Positions 22,835-37,600 are shown, counted from the stretch's first letter. The stretch is DNA of 64,000 nucleotides from Luscinia megarhynchos (GCA_034336665.1 CM067566.1:23714330-23778329), one strand, 5' to 3'. Numbers and translations are program-made. Notes: generated by a model not told the origin, from the letters alone.

Positions 22835-25800
22835 AGCAGTGCTTCATTCATGGAGGAAAGTGAACCAAGTGTTTGTTTTTCTCAAATACTGAGCTCAGAT
22901 ATCAAGGAAGAGGAATACTTTGCTTCAGAGAAGACTGCATTAGGAAATAAATACTGTGGATTTATTTCAAGTCACAGGCCAGAAAACCTGCTTGAGAGTG
23001 TCCTTCAAAAGAGAATGCTCTTCTGCATCATCCTATGCAGCAATCTGCGTGGGTTGTTTGTGTTTTTGTGGGTTTTGAGGGTTTTTTTCCTTTTCTGAAC
23101 CGGAAACAAGGATTGTACAAAGACGTCTCTTCATGCATTTTTCTGGTAAAAACCAAAATGCCTGGAAACAGCATGCATTGCTCATCCAGTTTTAAGAAAT
23201 ACTCAGTGTGGGTCAGTCAGCTGTGGGCAGTCTTGGCTGGTGCAAATTACTTTATATACACCTTACATATATCCCTATATATGCACCTCCCAGCATAAAT
23301 AGGGCCTTTTTGTGAAAGGATCTTGAGGGGGGTGGGAGTAGGGGTCTGCAATTTCTAGCAGCTTCACTATTGTTAAAAGGCTGCATTGAAATTGTGAAAT
23401 TCACTGTAAATCAATATATGTGCCAGTCAACATGCATTTCCCCCCAGATTACTGCAGGGTTGATGACAAATAGGATTGTCATTTAAATCCACATTTGGAT
23501 GCTATTTTGTGTCTAAACTGGGTTTTTTGGCCATAATAGCCCTGGCAAGTGGTACTTATTACTGATACCTTTGGGCAGCTGGAAGTGTACCCTCTTGAGA
23601 ACAGAAGATATTATAACAATGCTGCCAAATGTTATTTAAAATTGTGAATAATTATTTTACAAATAAGGCCACTAGCAACCTCACAAAAAAGCATAGCAAC
23701 AAAATTACTAGCTTTATTCTTGATATACTTTAGTGTACCCTGAGTTACTATGAAAGCTTAAGTCTTTTTTTTTAATGAAAAATCCCTTTTTAAAGTTACA
23801 GCATAAGTAATATTTGAAAGAATGAATAAGGTTTTTTAGATATTGCCATCAGTTAAGAAATTCTCCATTTTGGCAGGTTTTATTCTACAGAGTCTCAGTG
23901 GTAAGATAAACACGTTTAACCATTTAGTTACACAAGAGACATTTCATCCAGACGTTATCCAAATGAATGTAACTCAGCCACTGTATTTCCTAACAGTCCC
24001 CATCCACTTGCAGCATTGCTCCAGGAGAAGCACAGTAGTGTTTTTTTTCTTTTACATTTCCCCCACAATATCTGCCAGCAGAACCAACTGACCCTTGTAT
24101 TTATTTCTTTCCTTTGGAAGGCAGCTGTATGAGCTCCATCCTTTCACCTCCTCGATGTAAATGGAACCTGTGCTACTCAAGTAGTTTCCATCTCCACATG
24201 ACACACTTCTTGTTTCAATATAAGCGGGTCAGAAAAGGCTTCTGCAGCTTTTTAAGCTGAGAATATAGTTAGTTTATGCACTTGAAAATCTGCTCTCTAT
24301 ATAAGGAATCCAATATTTAGTTTTGGATCATCACTTGTTTGGAATGTACATGACAGGACTGCAAAACAGAAGCAAGCCAGTTTGCTTTCCAACACACTAT
24401 AAATTAAACAATATGCCTATATTCTGCTTTAAAGATTAGATGACACTCTTGAGTTTTCAATTTCAATGTGTGTTTTGAAATATGTGGAAGCTCTGGCAGA
24501 ACAGATAGTAAATGTATTAGCATTAATTTATTAGCAGGCACTACCTTTTGGAACAAAGGCAATTGAAACCTCATTTTAAAAATATATGCAGAAAAATTGC
24601 ATATTCTTGAGAAGAATAAATTATTTCAGATGTAAAATGTCTTGCAATGACAGCTGAAATGTTGAGCTAGTAAAAGAAAATTGTGAAAGGGTACACGTTT
24701 ATACATATGTCAAAAATATCACCTCCACTATTCCATAGTTTGATGATTTGACTGATCTATGATGATCCAGTCTTATATCACCATTTCATCTCTATTGGCT
24801 TTCAGGGGTATAGACTGCTTAACCCAACTCAGATCAGATCTTGCAAACGATATAAACACTTACTTTATTAGAAAATATAGATGTTTCCATTCTATCTGGT
24901 ACACTAACTATGCACTATAGTAGCCTACCAGAACAATAAATACTCTAGATAAAATAACTGCATATATAAAGCAGGATAAATTAAGTCTGCTGGCTTGATT
25001 TTTCACAAACTTGACATATAAAAAATTTTAATCTTGCTATTAATTAGCTATTAATGCTATTAATTAATATGAATTAACATTTCATATGAATTTTCAGGGT
25101 GGAATTTCCCTTTGTGATATATTGAAGAAAACAAGTGGCCAGGGTTTCTTACAGTAATGGAAGGGAAAATTAATACTGTAATTTTTGCTTCTTTTCCAGA
25201 GCTTTGTGAAAAGAATTTCTGGTATATGGCTTTTTCTGCTTCATAGGATAGAACAGCAACCCGTGGCTGTGCAAACAATCTCAAACTCTGATAATTTTGA
25301 ACCATTACTCTTGTAATTGAATATACAAGATACTCTCATAGCATGGGAAGTGATTTTATAAGTAACTGCATCTAAAATTCAAAAAGAGATGGGGAAGCAA
25401 CCATTTTAGCTCAGATGAGTCTAATTTACCAGCAGGCTATGTATGGTATTGCTGAAGACAACTAGTTCTGTGCTCAATGGAGCAATAGCATATTTTTTCA
25501 TTGTTTGCTTGCTTTGACCCTCTGAAAAGGTAATACAGGCTTTGTGTATGAATTTTTAAATCCATTGTGCATATGTCTAAGCATAAGCTTCTGCTAACTA
25601 TTCTATAAGCAGATCAGATTAAGTGCTTTAAATTCTGTCCTGAAACATTAAAATGGTAATAAGTTTTATTTACAATATTACATGTTAGCTCATTATTTTT
25701 TAAACTTTGGGATTTCTCATCTTAGGGTTTTAATCTTCTCAGATAAATATATCTCCAAAGCAAGTTTTTAAACAATGTCTTATGTTTCTTTGTTGATATT

Positions 25801-26963
25801 TCAAATCTTTCTGGTGAAATTCCTGACAGTTATTTTGGTGGTTTGACAGAAAACAGCAAATCTTCTGTTTGCCCACATGTTCATCTGTGAAATTTTTTTT
25901 ATAGAATGTGCTTGTTTCATACAAAACTGTGTAATTTTATATTGAGCATACCCTTTATGATTATGAAATACAAAACTTCTCCTGCCCTGAGGCAAGACAT
26001 GTTAATAAAAGAAACCTCAACCCCCTGAAGCAGGTATTTAGACATATAGAACATGCCACAAAAGACATTAAATAATTCAATCTCTAGGCTGATTTAAAGA
26101 AACTTCTGAAGGTATTCCTGTTAGTTTGTCCCTCAGCTGCTGTGGCAGTGCCTGAGTGCATAAACAAATCCTAGGAAAGGAAGAAAAACCCAGACAAACA
26201 GAAACAAAGCAGATCCAGAGTGTAACAAATAGATGCTACATCTGAATATCCTGGTCTTTGTAGATCAAACTCCATACCTGAGCCTAAGGATCCTTCTATT
26301 AAAATTCTCTTTATACTCTTTTTGATTCACATTCAGGGACTGAAGGAAAAAAAAATACTTATGGATATATAATTCCATAGCATAAAACCAAACTCGTGGT
26401 TGCTTGCAATGGAAGTGTGCAAGAACATCTTCTCTGGCGTGCATCCTATAACACTGTGTGGCAACATCATTTGTCCCACATCAGACATACAAGTTCCTGA
26501 AAACTTATGATCTCACATGCTAAAAGGAGTTTTGTGGCAGTTGGAAGCAGTCAACCTACAGATGTCTACAATGGTGGTACAATACAGTTATGGTCAGTTC
26601 TTAGTCTGTTTTGTAGCTTGGCCTTCAAAAGACAGTACAGACACTATTAAACATGCCATCAGGAGCATTCCTTTTAGTCAATAAAGTGAGTGTATCAGTA
26701 TTTCTTTAAATCTACCTCATTATCCTTTTCTTTCATATCTTCTTTTTTACATGTGGAGGGAAGTTACTCTTTTCCCAAAAGTTTTGCTAGAACTCAATTT
26801 GCAAGAATGAGAGGTGGATATAGACAGAGAGAGAGGTTTTGTAGGAAGAGATCTTTGGAGACCTCTGCTGTCTTCATTGTGCCATATACTTCTTTAGGAG
26901 TTGTCACAGGACACATGACTTCCAAATTCTCAACTTTGGAAGCCATTTGCCTTAGTTGAGAGA
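22835..26963. other. Intergenic AT-rich stretch, nothing recognised
   Basis: No exon, RNA gene or mobile element could be identified. Short AT-rich direct repeats (GCTATTAATTA-like) occur near 25036-25070. Confidence 0.65.
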
Positions 26964-27174
26964 GTAGGTTTAGTTTAGATATGAGGAAGAAATTCTTTTC
27001 TGTAATGATGGTAAGGCACTGGAGTAGCTTGCCCAGGGAGGTTGTGAACTCCTCATCCCTGGAGGTGGTCAAGACCAGGTTGGATTAGTCTCTGAGCAAC
27101 CTGTTTTAGTGGAAAGTTCCCTACCCATGGCAGGGGGTCTGGAACAACAATGTCCTTAAGGTCTCTTGCTATTC
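26964..27174 (+). mobile_element. CR1 3' UTR fragment, plus orientation
   Basis: AGGAAGAAATTCTTTTCTGT, then GGCACTGGAGTAGCTTGCCC, CCATGGCAGGGGGTCTGGAA and CCTTAAGGTCTC follow the CR1 3' region in the plus direction. The terminal ATTCTATGA repeats are missing. It lies about 100 bp from an oppositely oriented CR1. Confidence 0.88.
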
Positions 27175-27270
27175 TCTTTTGATATTTGCATGAATAATGT
27201 CACCCCTATTACAGTGAGGTCCTGGCCTCAGTAATGCTAAGAACAGTGCTTAGCCTTTCAGAGGAAGTCA

Positions 27271-28055
27271 CAGAATCATAGAATCAGAGAATAAGTTGAG
27301 TTGGAAGGGACCCACAAGGATTAATGAGTCCAATTTCTGGCCCTCCCTCCCCAAGAGTCACACCATGTGCCTGAACGTAAAGTACTGTCCAAATGCCTCT
27401 TGAACTCTGTCAGGCTTGCTGCTGTGACCACTTCTCTGGAAAGCCTGTTCCACCATCCAACTGAAAATCCTTTTTCTAATATCCAACCTAAATCTTCCCT
27501 AACACACCTGCAGGCCATTCCCTTGGGTCCTGGGAGGTAACTGCAGTGAGGTTTCCCTTCCCTCTGTCTCCTCCAGGCTGGACAGTCCAAGTGACCTCAG
27601 CTTCTGCTCATACAGCTTCTGCTCAAGGCCCTTCACTATCTCAGTTACCCTCCTTTGGATAATCCCTAATATTTTAATATCTTCCTTATATTGACCAAAA
27701 CTGAGCACAGGACTTGAGGTGAGGCTGCCCCAGTGCAGCACAGAGCAGGACAATCCCCTCCCTTGCCCTGCCGGCCATGCTGTGCCTGATGCTCCCAGCC
27801 CCTCCTGGCTGCCAGGGCACTGCTGGCTCAAGTTCAACTTGCCACTAACCAGGACCCCCATATCCCTTTCCATGGCACTGCTTTCCAGCATCTCATTCCC
27901 CAGTCTGTCTGTACATCCAGGGTTGCCCCATTCCAGTTACAAAGTCTGGCACTCTCAGTGTTGAACTTAATTTGGCTGATGATAGCCCAGTCAATACTTT
28001 GGAATGGTGGGTGATGGCCCAGTTTGTCAAGGACTCTCTGCAGGTGTTCAATGTT
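27271..28055 (-). mobile_element. CR1 LINE fragment with 3' part of ORF2
   Basis: The plus strand starts CAGAATCATAGAATCAGAGA, the reversed CR1 tail. On the minus strand, a stretch near 27.55-28.05 kb translates to LDKLG, then NLSQQC, then QYKEDIKILGIIQRR and KLRSLGLSSLEE, the C-terminal end of CR1 reverse transcriptase ORF2. Frames are broken, so no functional protein is made. The far boundary is approximate because resemblance fades there. Confidence 0.88.
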
Positions 28056-28650
28056 CAAGACCATGCAAGGCTGGGCTGAAATGATCATCATCTTGGGTTT
28101 CCATGGTCTTAAGTCGAAAATGTAGGTCCACAGTAGAGACAGCTTCTTACAGGACTGCCAGCCCCTATCTGCTGGACCCACAGGAACTTGTGCTATAGCC
28201 AGTAAACACGGTAAACAGGAAGAGCAGTCATACAAAAGCAAACAGTTAAATGGGAACATGAAAGTCGAGGTCTGTATGTGACTCTCATGATAGTCACAGC
28301 TGTAGAAAATAAAGGGAAATTCATCCTGCCTGAGATAAAAATGAAACCAGTAAGGCAAAGATTTGAACTCTTGCAGGACTGCTTGGCTTTGCAGTAGGTT
28401 CAAGGCTGTTGAAGCGTTCTGCAGGCATTGGTGTTTGTGGAGCTGTGGCAAACACACAAGTACTCATTGCTCAGCAGACAGAAACTGAAACAGTCCTGCT
28501 GGTAGTTTGGGTATAGTGTTGCAGCGAGCGGATTTATCCACGAGGAAGATGGCACAGGAGCAAGCACTGTTGGCACATAGAGAAAAAGGATCAGGGAGAG
28601 TGTGGCCAGCCAGATGGCCTCTGTGGCTGATCACATGCTTATGCAAATAC
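28056..28650. other. Unrecognised segment next to the CR1
   Basis: Slightly more GC than its surroundings, with several CpGs near 28520-28540 (CAGCGAGCGG). It shows no CR1 similarity that I can see and no clear LTR ends. It could be an undescribed repeat or unique sequence. Confidence 0.4.
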
Positions 28651-31600
28651 TAGATTAAAACCACAGAAAAGAAACGAAATGTAGATGTTTATACTAGATT
28701 GGTTTCTTCTGTGAGGGTGAATCATATAAGAAAATGCTAAAAGGGTAATGACTGGTGGCACACACAGGTCTTAATTACACAGCATGACCATTTAATTCTG
28801 CTCTTCAGTGATTACTTTCACTTTAAGAAATCAGTGCAAATTAAAGTTATATAATTTTATGTTGATAAAAATAGTAGAATTCACTGCTGTTTTCCTCAGC
28901 AGTGGATTTTATGCTGGCTTTAACACTTTCAATTTAAAAGACGTTGTAACACTGCATATGGAATAACAGGATGTTGAGGAAGGCTGCTGAAGTTTAAATT
29001 GAAACAGCTGGGATAGTTTTCCAAAAAACACTCTTAAAATACTCATATCCAATTAGATACATGTTTTTGGGGGGAGAGGGAATAAGGAGAACCTCTATCA
29101 AAATAAATGCTTTCAGTTTTACAGTTAGCCAGAAAGCACTGATAAGATTTAAGTAACTATCCTGGTATCTAGCTAGAGATAGCTAAGAGCTATTATAGTA
29201 GGCATATTCATATATGAGTAAAGAGAAGCATTCATTATCAATCTAAAATCCACTAATAAAAAATCTGTTAAACAAAGCAGTATAGTGCATGAGTCAGCTC
29301 GATGTTTTGAGGAGAGTGAGCAGGTGTCACTCTCTGTAGTAGTGGGGCACTAAAATGGGCACTGCCTGTAGTGCTGCCCGCAGTGTAGCAAATTTGAGAT
29401 TGGAAACTGATCTCTGTGCCGTCTTGTTTTTTCCTGATTTCACTGCAGCCAAATATGAGCAGCCAGCCTTTTGGGAGAGAGAAAATGGTGTGGTGAGGGA
29501 CTCCTATGTTAAATACTAAGTGATTGTTTTCTTGAGAAACTGCAAAACCTTTGCAGACGTGCAGCTGGTCTGCCTAATTGTTAGAGGAACATTTTATGAC
29601 ATTGCTCAAAAGAAGCTGAGAATAAAGTCAACTTGAAATTGGGCGAGTCATGACTCCAAACATCTGAGCTTGCAGATTCTCAGTGCAGGCAGTATTTGAC
29701 AGCCAAATCTCTGAAGGTCACACCATTTGCTCAGACTTGAAGGACAGAGCAGGATTCTCCTCTGTACTAGCTTTTCACAGTGTCTTTCCAAGATCTGGAG
29801 AGAATATATTAGATTGACATTGAGCAACTAAAAAAATGAAACTTCCAGGATTTTCCAGTGTCACTTTTAGAGACAATTGCATGCCAAGGAGGATGAGGTG
29901 TGATTGCAGCACTGAGGGCTGGAGTCAGGAAATAGTTGTAGATAGGGAAGGTAGGAGTAATGGAACATTGTACAAGGCAAAGGGAGAGAGAGGAGTTAAA
30001 ATAATGAGTAAAGTGTCTTAAGCTACCAAAATACACCTCTTTTAGGACATCAAGAAGCTCCTGCTGTCTTACACACTCATGGACAAATGTCTTGTATTTG
30101 ACATTGGAGTGGGTACTTGTCCTGGTCCTTGGTTAAGAGTTTCAGCTCTTGGGCTGTGGGTAATAACCAAATGTCCAACTCTTATAAGAGGTAAGATTTG
30201 AAACTCAGGAGTGTCAGAATATGCATGATGTTTATGGCACACTTCATCAAGCCATTCCAGGACAATGTCTGCCTGTAAAAAAATAACTTTGACATTAAAG
30301 ATGTCAGATAGTTTAGACTGAAATCTAATAATTTTAATGAAAACTGAAAATAATCTGCATGATTATTTTCTTTATATTTGGCTCTAGAATGCCTTTTAAA
30401 ATCTAGGAAGTTTTACCCTAAGTGTTACAGTCAGGTTTGTCCTGAGTTGAAAGTCACAGTATCCTGGCTGCCTGTTGAACCTTAGAGGCATTAATGCTCA
30501 CGTGAAGCCCTGCTCAATTTAGACTTTGATCACAAGCCACTTTTTCCATCTGCTCAAAGAAGTTTTGTTTTCATGTGCTTTTGTGAAAAATCTCTTTTGA
30601 TATATTCCACGTCCATTAGTAAAAAGAAAACCTCAGAAATAAATCCTGGACATGCTAAACTTGACAGTCCTTTTTGCTATAACCTTAGAAGTGCAAGGAT
30701 ACTGCCCAGGTCTTTTTTCCAGTAATTTTAAACCCATCATGTTACTATCTAGTCGGTAGAAAAAACTAAAAACCTGCTTCAGCCTAAAAGGCATAGTGCC
30801 AAATAATACTATGCTATAATATAGTATTATTCCTCAACGATGTGACCTATTGCACTACCCATTTTCTTTCTGTCTTCTCTAGAGTAAGGTAATGTGGCAC
30901 GATTAAAAAAATGATGAGGAGCAGAAGGGCATTCTCATGTAATTATTAAAAGAATGGCATCCTTAAATGAAGAATGTAATTATTCCTAGTCTATGTTAGA
31001 TGCTCATGACATGGTATTTCACTTTCTAATACAGTCTGTCTTCAGCATTCATTTAGTTCTGCAATATTGGGATGAAGAGGAATATAAAACTACCTAGATA
31101 GAAAGGCAGCTGCAATACGTTTAAAAAAAAAGAAAATTCTGTTGTATCTTGTTTCAGGAACTTTAGAACAGCTAATGTAAAGAACTCAAACATGCAACTT
31201 TCAGGTAGCTGAACAATACCTTTTATGTAGGTGATAAATACAGACAAATCTGGGGAATAAGGTCATTGCTCATATACTCGAAACCTTGTAACACTGGGCC
31301 CTTATGAAATATTCTAACCATGTGTATTTATGAAATAGTTTTGTTTAAGAGTGTACTTAGCCAACCTGTGTATGACCTTTAAACAAAATAATGTTCTTGT
31401 GCTAGGTTCATTGCAAAATGAAAGCATGCAGCATGGTAGGAGTCTCTGAAAAGCTTTGAGGGAGGTTCTGATACAGAGCGAGTGTATATGTAACATGACA
31501 GATGCCCCCCCCTTTGTATTAGGCAGTGAGAATTTATGTTTTATCTTTGAGATGCTTGACACATCAAAAATATCTTTTTTGGGTAATCAGCAGTGTAAAA

Positions 31601-34600
31601 ATTTATTTAGTTCATTCTTCTATCCCTTTTTATTTGTGTATCTTCACACCATAGCAATTTTGATCCATTCTATTTCTGATTTTCAGAAATATAACTTGTT
31701 ACTATAGATCTCTATATGTATGTCCTCTATTACTTTATCTTCATAAACCAGATTAAGTCCAGATATACTCAAATAAAGGCAGTGGAATGAAATCAAATCA
31801 AATGAGCATTGACTAGCAAGTGTAATGTTAGAAATGTATGCAAGAAGCCAGGTGTGCATCTTCCATTAATCCAATGCAATGTCTACTACCTGACTGTGTG
31901 ATTTGACAGAAAAAAGTGATCACAGCTGTTATCCTTAGGACAACTGGCTGTACTTTATGTACCTATCCCCAGGTGTAGCAGGTTATCTGCTCTAAATCTG
32001 AATTTAGCTGAGTGTGACAATTTTAATATAAGAGACCTTAGAGGTAAATATGGGATTAATATTCCTGTGCAGATGGCATCACTCAAGGGTGGGAGCTTAG
32101 CAGAGTTCTTGACATTGAAGGTTAAAATGTCAAGCATTATCTGGATCTATGCTTATGATAGCCCTTCCACAGAACTTAGAATTTTATAATGGTGTTTGGA
32201 ATATATAAGATGCTTTCTAATCCTCTGCAGACATTCAGCTAAATTTCTGACCAGATTTCTGGTATCAAATGAGATCTATTTCCTTCTGTAGTAGAATTGT
32301 GCACTTTTTCAGCAGGACCTCTAAAAGCTCTTAGAGACATTAATGGTCTGTAGTGAGTCTGCAGAGACATTTTACTGTGAGCAAGGAAATAGGACTTTTT
32401 AAAATCGTCAACAAAGAAGTATTTATTTTACTTTTTTGGGTTTTGTATTTTTTTCTTGCTATGAGCAAGGAAGCATTTTGTTTGGTTATTTTTTGTTTTT
32501 GGGTTTGTAGGATTTTTCCCCCTTGTTTATTTCACTGGCTAGTTGGGAGTTTTGGGGTTTTGGGTTTCGGTTTTTCTTTTACTGAGTTAGGAAATGTTTT
32601 GTTTTGGTTTCTTTTTTACCATGATGTAAGAGGTGAATCTTTTTTGATGGGTCACAGCTGCAAAATTCTGCAAGTAAATGTTCCTCATCTTCTGCAGTGT
32701 TTTTCCATATAAGATCTGAAAAGGTCACAAAACTTGTAAAGTGCTTGTTGTGTGCATTATGCCTTCAGGATATGCTCTACATCAACATTTATTTGATAGT
32801 CTCCCATCTTCTACATTGAAGGGTTTCTGTGTTGTAGAAATCACTACTGAGAGGGTAACCATAGCACCTCACTCAGAGTCAGGGCATAATGGCATTACAA
32901 GGTCTGCAACAGCTGCTGCAGAGAAATATCCGTGACTCATCTGAAATCCTACTATGAATAAAGCACTAATCCAGCATCATAACCTCTTTTGCTAGCCAAA
33001 GAAAAATGCTAAATATAAATAAATCTGTTATAGAATGCAAATGTAGTGGAAAGTTGGTAAGATTTCAAAAAAGTTGGAAAGCTCTATTATCCCAGAAAAG
33101 TGAGATTGAAGGAGAAATTAAGAGAAAGTTTTCTCTATTTCCATTTTTCTTCCAGATCTTTAGAGATACTCGCATCAATTTAGACACCAGGAGACTAATC
33201 TAATGTTTATCTGAGAGTAAAGGATCATAAAAGGTAGACTACCAAGTGAAATCACTATTGCATCAGATGTTTGGAAATTAAACCAGAAGATTATTCAAGT
33301 TTTGAAACACAGAACAGTATTTACCATGATGGGAGTTTAACTAGTTCGTCTAGTTGCTAAACCTCTACCAGTGCCAGCAACACCTGTTGGACATTTTACC
33401 TTTCTTTCCAAACTGAATTTGATGCATGGGAAGATATAAAGATAAAAAAGCAAAAAACCCCCAAAACTTTATACATTCTTTTAATTCTCAAACATTAGCC
33501 TTCTGAGAAGTGGCTATTCCTACTCAGAGAAACACGTACTGAAACTTAGATCCAGAGACATCACTTTGACTGTCACCTTTCCATGCAATGCTATAGAATG
33601 ACTGAATTCAGAGCCTGAATGGAAGGATAATCATTAATAGAACTGAATGCAGTGTGTGCAATGTCTCAATTTTAATAAGCTTATTTGTAGCTTTAAAACC
33701 TGCTGAGATGGAGATCTATTTATATCTCCGGCAGTACTGCACACAGCTGCAGTGTACTTAGGACCCAGAGAACAGAGTGGTCTTGAACCCAAGTGGAACT
33801 CTATGCAGAGCTGATTTGAGCCAAAGCAAAATACCAGAAAAACAGGGGAAAAAACCCATGGTTTTGCTAAACCAGATGCTTTTCTAGGACACAAAAGGGA
33901 GAAAAGTAAGGATGCTTTGTCCTCCATGGTGGAAGAGCAGCATGTGTCCAATTGACAGGATTTCTGTTTTATTAATTGTTTCCTTCAGTGAGCTAGAAGA
34001 CAAACATTAATTTAGCTCCAGATAGTGCCTCTGATTTCCTGCAATGATTTCCACAATTGTCTCTTTACCAGTAAGCTGTAACTGAAAATAGATTTTGGAA
34101 ACAATTATAAAATTTTTAGTTTAGAAAAAAATGAATAGTATTGCTTATTTTTCATTCTTCTCTTGTAAAGGATCAAATATAGAAAACTAAGTAAAACAAA
34201 TTTTAAATATAACAATCCATGAAATTATGTGTTATTTTACAGTCAAGCTAAGCGTTTCCTGTATATTTATGGAGAATTATTTTAATTGTGGAGATAAGTT
34301 GACTCTAGTGTTTGGCAATACCACGTGATTACTCAACATGCAGGGATACAACACAAACTGCAATGGGTGCATAAATCAAAGCAGTGACTCAGCATTCAGC
34401 ACATGACCCTTACCTTAGTTTCCTAAAGGAAATGTGACAATGAAAAGAAATTGATTCCTTTCTCTCATAAGGAAGGGAAAAAGAGGAACAAAAACCTGTT
34501 CAAGTTCCTGCAGGTGTTCTACCCTGTTCTCAGTTCTTGTGTGACTGGCCAGCAGTTTCATTCTCAGAACTTTTGCTCTTAGTGCCTTCCTCTTCCCAAT

Positions 34601-37600
34601 GAGAACTGCCTGGAAAGAAAACTGGAGCCTCTACTAACAATGGCCACAGAGGGTGTCAAATATTTTTGGGTAGTGTGATCTCAGGCCACTTGTGGAAGGC
34701 AAAGGTAGAAGCAGAGCCCATCTGAAGGGGAAGCAGAAGGGGTGTGCAAAAGCTCTGCACAGTGCAAAGCTCCTCTGCTCCAAGAAGTGTTTGCTTGCAC
34801 AAGGCTGAGAGAGGCTGCGAGCGCTGCATCCCCGTAGTAATGCCTGAGGAGTGGAGATAAAGCCAAGGAGACATGCACTAATTGGATTCCTGTTGATTGC
34901 ACAAGAACATTATCCTTACTAGGCTTTGAGATTAGATCATTCTGGGGATGCTGTCACTGAAAAAATACCTGCTATAAACTACATTTGACAGGTAATAAAA
35001 TTGATATTATCAGTTGAAGTCTCTGCCTTTGTACACGCAGTTGAGAGTAAAAGAAGCAGTCCTGAGCTTAAACACAATCTCTAACCCAATCAACAGTTTT
35101 AGCATGCTCTTTTTTCTGTAAAATGAGTTTGGTTTCAGTGCATGAAAATCTTCTGCTTCCATGGAAGCCAAATGCCCAATTGTGATGCTGCACTATTTTT
35201 TAAAATAATACAAACTGCAAGACCGAAAGAAAAAAAAATAGCTGGCAACAGTGTATGTTCCATACATAATGATGGCACAGAAGGAAAAAAGCCCTAGTGA
35301 GTGATCATTTATGAAACTGAAGTAAAATATCCATTCACAGTGTAAAAGGGAGTACTGGGAACCCCATGCAATGCTGGTAATCACTTTCACAAAGATTAGT
35401 ATAGGAAACTCATTCATTCCCCATCTGCAGCACTTATGAATTATTCAGTTAATTCTGTTTGAGAAGATAATTGTTGGATGCTATAGGAGCATATGTTATG
35501 ATATTTTAAAATTTATTTTGATATTTGTCAGTCTTCATCAGTCTTTGCTTTTCCAGAATGCCAAATATTATTGCTTTAGTTCCTGTATTTTCCTTCTTAC
35601 CACAGAGTTTACAAGAACCCCCATATGTGTTTCCATTTGACAAGACCTCTAAAATGAATAAATTAAAAAGGTTTGATACTTTAAAAAGCTACTGTATACA
35701 TTCTGTCTCAGATATTAAGAGTATTTGTCAGCCACCAAATAAACACAGCTTATTTGGACTTTTTTCCAGGCCTTGCAACACTTTCATTAGGTTTTAAACA
35801 TTTTTAATCTAGGTGTTATGTCAAGAGTGAAGTAAAGTTCAAACTGAGGTATGTTTATGGACTGATGAAAATCAATACAATTTGATGAACAGTCTGGCAA
35901 AATACTGAATAAATACTCATTATTTGTTTGGGTGAAGAAAGTTTGGCTGATTTAAAAGTGCTTGCTGGATTACCATGCAGTGACTTATGGCACAGGTTAC
36001 TTCTACCTTGTGCTTTGTCCCAGAGCTGCAGTCCTGAGACTCAATGCATTGGACATTCTTTTAAAACAGTCCAAGTATTTTATAGAAAACCCATTACAGT
36101 TCTTATTTCAGCACAAAATGCATCGTATATTTGTTCAAAGCCACTATTTTTATGGTTAAAGTGAAGATTCCACTGCTCTGTTGAGTGCCTCGATTACAGT
36201 GGGGACAAAAGGGTTGCAGTGAAGAACTTTTATTACGGAATTGAAATGAGAGGTGCCCTTCCCCTGATGTGATTTTTTTTCCCTTTTGCAGTCCTGTATT
36301 CAGACAGCTGAGTGGCTGAGGAGCAGTGCTGCCATGCTGGGAGCCTCTGCTCCGCCGCAGTGCCGTGACTGCGCCGCCTCTGCAGCCACGGCCAGCCAGG
36401 CACACACGGCTGCCAGCTGCACACTGGGATCAAGAGTCACCCTGCTGACAAAAAGCCCAGTAGTTTTCCTAAGCAATTGCCTTCCAAGAAGAAAGCTGGC
36501 CTTTTCTCCCCTCTGGAAACATCTCTCATTCTCAGTGCTCATTCTCAGTGTGTGCTTAATCTGTCATCGTCCTCTTGTCAAAAAAATGTGAGGGTTGTTT
36601 GACCTGACACAAATCCTGTCTCTGGAACAGCAAATGAATTGGCTGAAAAAATCCCTGTCAAAAAGTGTTTTTTGATAGCATCACAATGTGAATGCATCTG
36701 ATTATTCTGAAAATATATGGGAGTGCAGGCATATCAGGAAAGTGCTTGATAATTCTGCCACAGATTTAACTATGTGGGAGTATTCAGTATCTAACTGAAA
36801 ATCCACCTGAAAATAACATAAGTGGAAAAGTAGTATATGTGCATGAATCAATTTTAGCAGTCACAGAGATGGCTATTGTGCTAATAGCAGACCAACACAG
36901 TTTCTCCACAATCCTTTGCTTGGTGCACTGGCAGGGCAGCCAAGTTCCCACCCAGGGAACCACTGCTCATACACCCCAGCAGTCCCTGCCCTGCCACGCC
37001 TCCCCAGCCCCATTTCCAAATTCACATTGTTTTTCTCAAGAGTTTCTTCTGTCTCCATAGGAGAGAAAGGGCAAAGCCTGGTTTCTCAAAGGGTGGTATA
37101 AAATGGCTTTTGTATGTATGCATATGTGCATGTTTGGAGGACACATGGGACAAACAGACCCAAATTTTTTCATTATAACAAAGAAGGAAATAATTTCAGA
37201 TGATTTTGTGTGCCCAGGTCCCAGATGTGTTTATTAATAGAGATAAAAGTCAAGAAATACAGCTTCAAGTAAACTATTTTTATCAAATATATATTTTGTA
37301 GGAATTGCTGTAGCTACATCTGTGATGCTATATTTATATGCTATTCTTTGGAAATTCTCATTTCTGTGGAGAAGAGGAAGAGAATGATGGATGCTTTAAT
37401 GGAGTGATAGTTTTCCCTTTAGTGTTCATGGGTAGGCCTTGAGTTCTACTTCTGGGGTTTACATCATTAGAATTCTACTTGTCCTGAATCTTCCTTGCAT
37501 GCTTTGATTTTATGACACCATCAAGTTTGATTCGGCAATGGAATTATTTTATTCTAATTACTGATCTAGTCTAGTCTAGTGTTGTTTTCACAAAATGAGA

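Noticed and set aside
27834..28457. Minus-strand frame of 207 codons
   Set aside because: One half is the C-terminal part of a dead CR1 reverse transcriptase, the other is unrecognised sequence; it starts at GTG. Not a host gene.
36326..36430. Small CpG-bearing patch considered as an exon or promoter
   Set aside because: Only about 100 bp, with no splice-site pair or conserved protein segment; too weak to call.
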